Source of the DNA: Pristionchus mayeri
Lineage: Eukaryota > Nematoda > Chromadorea > Rhabditida > Neodiplogasteridae
Assembly: GCA_036245805.1 (NCBI GenBank)
Contig: BTRK01000002.1
Location: 9,482,689-9,546,688 of the forward strand
Length of the DNA stretch: 64,000 bases
Direction: 5' to 3'
Part shown: in pieces, positions 62,301 to 64,000 of the stretch
Layout: every line of letters begins with the position of its first letter
How positions within the stretch are numbered: the first letter of the stretch is position 1
Notes under the pieces: generated by a model
The model's database searches: none
The model's input: the letters and a program-made list of their open reading frames with translations, nothing else
What the model was told of the DNA's origin: nothing
Program-made: the position numbers and the translations under genes

Positions 62301-63164
62301 CGGGCACGATTTCCTCAAGCATCTCAGCGTTGCGCTGTTCGATTTGTGGATTGCCATGTGGGTAGCTCAAAATTCGAAAATATAATAAATTTAAATATTT
62401 AAAAAAAATTGATTTAAATTTATTAATATTTGTTGTTAATCGGTATCATTTTTTCGCGGGACTCACATGTGAAACTTTTTGAACACATTAACATACCTGA
62501 ATTGCGAACTATCTACTGACATCAAGACTCAAGAATCCCTCCCCAGTCCCTGGCAAGACTTCGGAGGTATCAGCCACGGATCTCGAATATGGAAGGAGTC
62601 GTTTCAAGATGGACATGAAGGTATCGAAGGTGTCCTCTTTATAACTTCTAAGGAGGACTGGCCATCCGGGATGCAAGATTCAAGAAGAATACGATCTCGG
62701 TAGCGACTAGTCTAAGGGAAGAATGCAAGCGCCTAAAGAGGAAAGGCGGTCCGACTTCATGCGAAACTTTCCGCATGCTCAAGAGTGATGTGTCAAGTGA
62801 CAACGAACGATTCAAAAGAAGATTAATGAGTCCAAAGATCCAACGCCCTTCCACCCCGTCCCCCTCGTCGATGGCAGAAGGCGCCAGAGTCCTTCCCTTA
62901 CCTTACACCCCCCACATGCCTTGACATGTATAAAATCTATCTATCTAACTATGTTTGTAAGGTTACAATATGTTCAGATACGCACTATCGCTCGTATCGC
63001 TGATGCGAGTGGAGCCCATTTTCAAGAGAACCTTCGAAAGGCTTCGCATTTTTTTCATTTTGCCAGAAACCACATCACAATGGAACGTTCACCGTGTATG
63101 TATTTTGAAATTTCTGAATTCCATTTTATTGACACAGTGCATGCACTTGGCGTTAAAAATATAA
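59368..63164 (+). CDS. Serpentine (7TM) chemoreceptor, Sra/Srab-like
   Basis: Exons: 59368-59436, 59561-59744, 60028-60098, 61356-61406, 61470-61581, 61772-61833, 61882-61944, 61995-62012, 62078-62095, 62212-62357, 62978-63164 (or a donor at 63096). Phases agree throughout, giving a receptor of about 300 residues. TM1 LFCLIICVALGPV is followed by HPLHRNVIRCLR (first loop), a CVRESFFNF / GSDCVRPLVRY stretch leading into TM3, FIMAARTKL and a YE motif in the second loop, TM5 SLLPSALSFVILY with RYNLKEY, and TM6/7 with NGPAFVFYFSYLLIPTG and ALFDLWIAIYALSL. This layout fits the nematode Sra superfamily, which acts in chemosensory cilia through G proteins. Exons 8 and 9 are 18 bp each and the least certain. 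Intron 3 holds a dead mariner; intron 10 holds retrotransposon-like DNA. No stop was found, so the gene may be functional. Confidence 0.7.
60129..61345 (+). mobile_element. Mariner transposon in chemoreceptor intron 3
   Basis: Terminal repeats TTGGGGTGTCCGGAAAGTTC on the left and GAACTTTCCGGACACCCTAA on the right (about 28 bp), at TA sites. It has the same orientation as the receptor gene. The subfamily differs from the mariner at 46709: different ends, and the transposases differ at most positions. Confidence 0.95.
60278..61281 (+). pseudogene. Mariner transposase, frameshifted
   Basis: Segments in several frames: HYYLLGRSVKEAHSAL and WFSRFKKGEFGLDDQPRSGRP (HTH region, 60278-60547), then TPRSTVSDILHRSGKKPK and IATDEKWITYE (60540-60773), then LQWVDADEKPT (from about 60775), then a long frame 60844-61281 with MMDNARPHRAK and PPYSPDFSPCDYHCF. 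All three catalytic aspartates are present, and the last two are 34 residues apart (DD34D). At least three frameshifts (near 60543, 60770 and 60820) inactivate it. The C-terminal frame ends naturally at KGAYIGH. Confidence 0.9.
62500..62950. mobile_element. Possible non-LTR retrotransposon 3' fragment
   Basis: GC-richer sequence inside chemoreceptor intron 10, ending in atgccttgacatgtataaaatctatctatctaactat: a tail of tetranucleotide (tatc) repeats like those ending RTE/CR1-type elements. Open words resemble a degraded C-terminus (GKNASA, RGKAVRLHAK) but no domain is recognised. Confidence 0.35.
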
Positions 63165-63792
63165 AATTCCAGTAAGCCACGGCAAAATCATATCACCGAA
63201 GGTGATTTATACTTCAAGTTGTTCAATCGAGATGTGGGGAAGCCGAATGTTAATTGAACTTCGTCAATCTCTTTTTCATTCGTTCACAGATATGAACTCT
63301 TTCTACAATTGTAAACAGCTGAATAAATAAGATCTGCAGCGACCAATTGGATAAACACGAATCATGTGGGAGAGCAAGTGAGTGTAAAATAAATTAAGAT
63401 GAAGAAAGTGGTGAGTGAACCAAGATAGAATAGGTACATGCTTCCGATCAATTTACAGTCAGTTGAATTCGATCATTAATTTCGGAAGTGCTTCTTTTAC
63501 AACTGTTCATAAAATATATTATAATAGTTCTCAAAATGTTGTCGCGGATTATGATCATTATTTATTCGTCTTGAGGGTGACTGTGTCTTATAGTAGTCCT
63601 CATCATGCGAAATTCGGGTCCCACACCGTATGCGCGCAATTTGTGCAGCCTGATTATGTGCTTGATCATTTTCTTTCTGCATAAGATGTCATCCTAAAGC
63701 AACCTAAGTTAGTCGGAAAAAATAATTAAGACCCGAAGTATATTCTGAAATTTTTGAAATATGTAACGAATCAAAAAATAAATATTAAAAGA
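63165..63792. other. No gene detected
   Basis: AT-rich intergenic space between the chemoreceptor and the membrane-protein relative. An 89-codon open frame (63415-63684) has no other support. Confidence 0.4.
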
Positions 63793-63960
63793 TTAAAAAT
63801 AAAATAAAATATTACAGGGGCCGTGGAGATCGCACGGTGGTCGAGTCTTTTCGACACTTCCTTCCGTCGCTGTCTTCCCTTGATTGGCCGCCGCCTTCTT
63901 GGGAGCATTCTTCTTGCATGTGGTGACGATGCCGACGATCATGAGGAGGTGGACGACGAT
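63793..63960 (-). CDS. Membrane-protein family relative, exon 2 (partial gene)
   Basis: After a tcgcag acceptor the exon encodes IVVHLLMIVGIVTTCKKNAP, a Lys/Ala-rich linker and PPCDLHGPC. It runs open to TAA at 63795-63793, but a gtaata donor after the LHGP codons (exon end 63816, phase 1) matches the exon end of the 56 kb relative. Together with the 28, 45 and 56 kb genes this defines a family: one hydrophobic helix split by an intron after 6-14 codons, then Cys-Lys-Lys, then a charged or disordered part. Exon 1 lies at or beyond the right edge (a gtgagt donor is visible at about 63980). Confidence 0.55.
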   Translation of the reverse strand: MVVHLLMIVGIVTTCKKNAPKKAAANQGKTATEGSVEKTRPPCDLHGPCNILFYF

Positions 63961-64000
63961 CTGCGAAGGGATACGATACTCACGCTATAGGTAAATCGAA

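Overview
The window is nuclear DNA of a nematode. It has many small exons with GT-AG introns (acceptors often TTTCAG or TTTTAG), about 40-45% GC, compact serpentine-receptor and F-box-like genes, many palindromic and mariner-type transposons, and no operons with ribosome-binding sites. F-box-like genes built around an ISPRWN motif, long introns and lineage-specific families suggest a diplogastrid (Pristionchus-like) worm. That placement is inference.

0-9 kb: one minus-strand gene of unknown function, with at least 8 small GC-rich exons spread through long GA/CT-rich introns. 9-26 kb: no gene I can support. This stretch holds a decayed mariner, a 1.8 kb fold-back element, hairpin MITEs, microsatellites and short duplications.

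26-31 kb and 43-52 kb: two copies of a two-gene cassette, both on the minus strand. Each copy has an ISPRWN-type F-box-like gene (5 exons) and, upstream of it, a 12-exon gene for an unrecognised single-pass membrane protein of about 300 residues. Exon lengths are almost identical between copies, but different members are broken. The 28 kb membrane gene has a 2-bp deletion. The 43 kb F-box-like gene has an in-frame stop. The intact 45-51 kb membrane gene carries a 3.8 kb TTAA-flanked transposon in an intron, and that transposon itself holds a dead mariner. A third F-box-like copy (39.8-40.8 kb) is a clear pseudogene. First-exon and membrane-exon relatives of the membrane protein recur at 56 kb and at the right edge (63.8 kb). 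The 28, 45 and 56 kb copies share a GA-rich promoter-like block.

31-39 kb: nested palindromic elements, a 0.4 kb inverted duplication carrying part of a gene exon, two F-box-family gene fragments and a LINE reverse-transcriptase fragment. 41 kb and 58 kb: two related genes for small secreted cysteine-rich proteins, the first probably broken and the second intact. 52.7-55.1 kb: a complete 9-exon F-box gene with a fold-back element in intron 4. 59.4-63.2 kb: an 11-exon plus-strand chemoreceptor (Sra/Srab-like) with a dead mariner in intron 3 and retrotransposon-like sequence in intron 10.

The gene content (F-box proteins, chemoreceptor, secreted cysteine-rich peptides, taxon-restricted membrane proteins) is typical of fast-evolving nematode chromosome arms. 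The most interesting unit is the duplicated F-box-like/membrane-protein pair. Gene models were built by hand from splice signals and phase, without transcripts.
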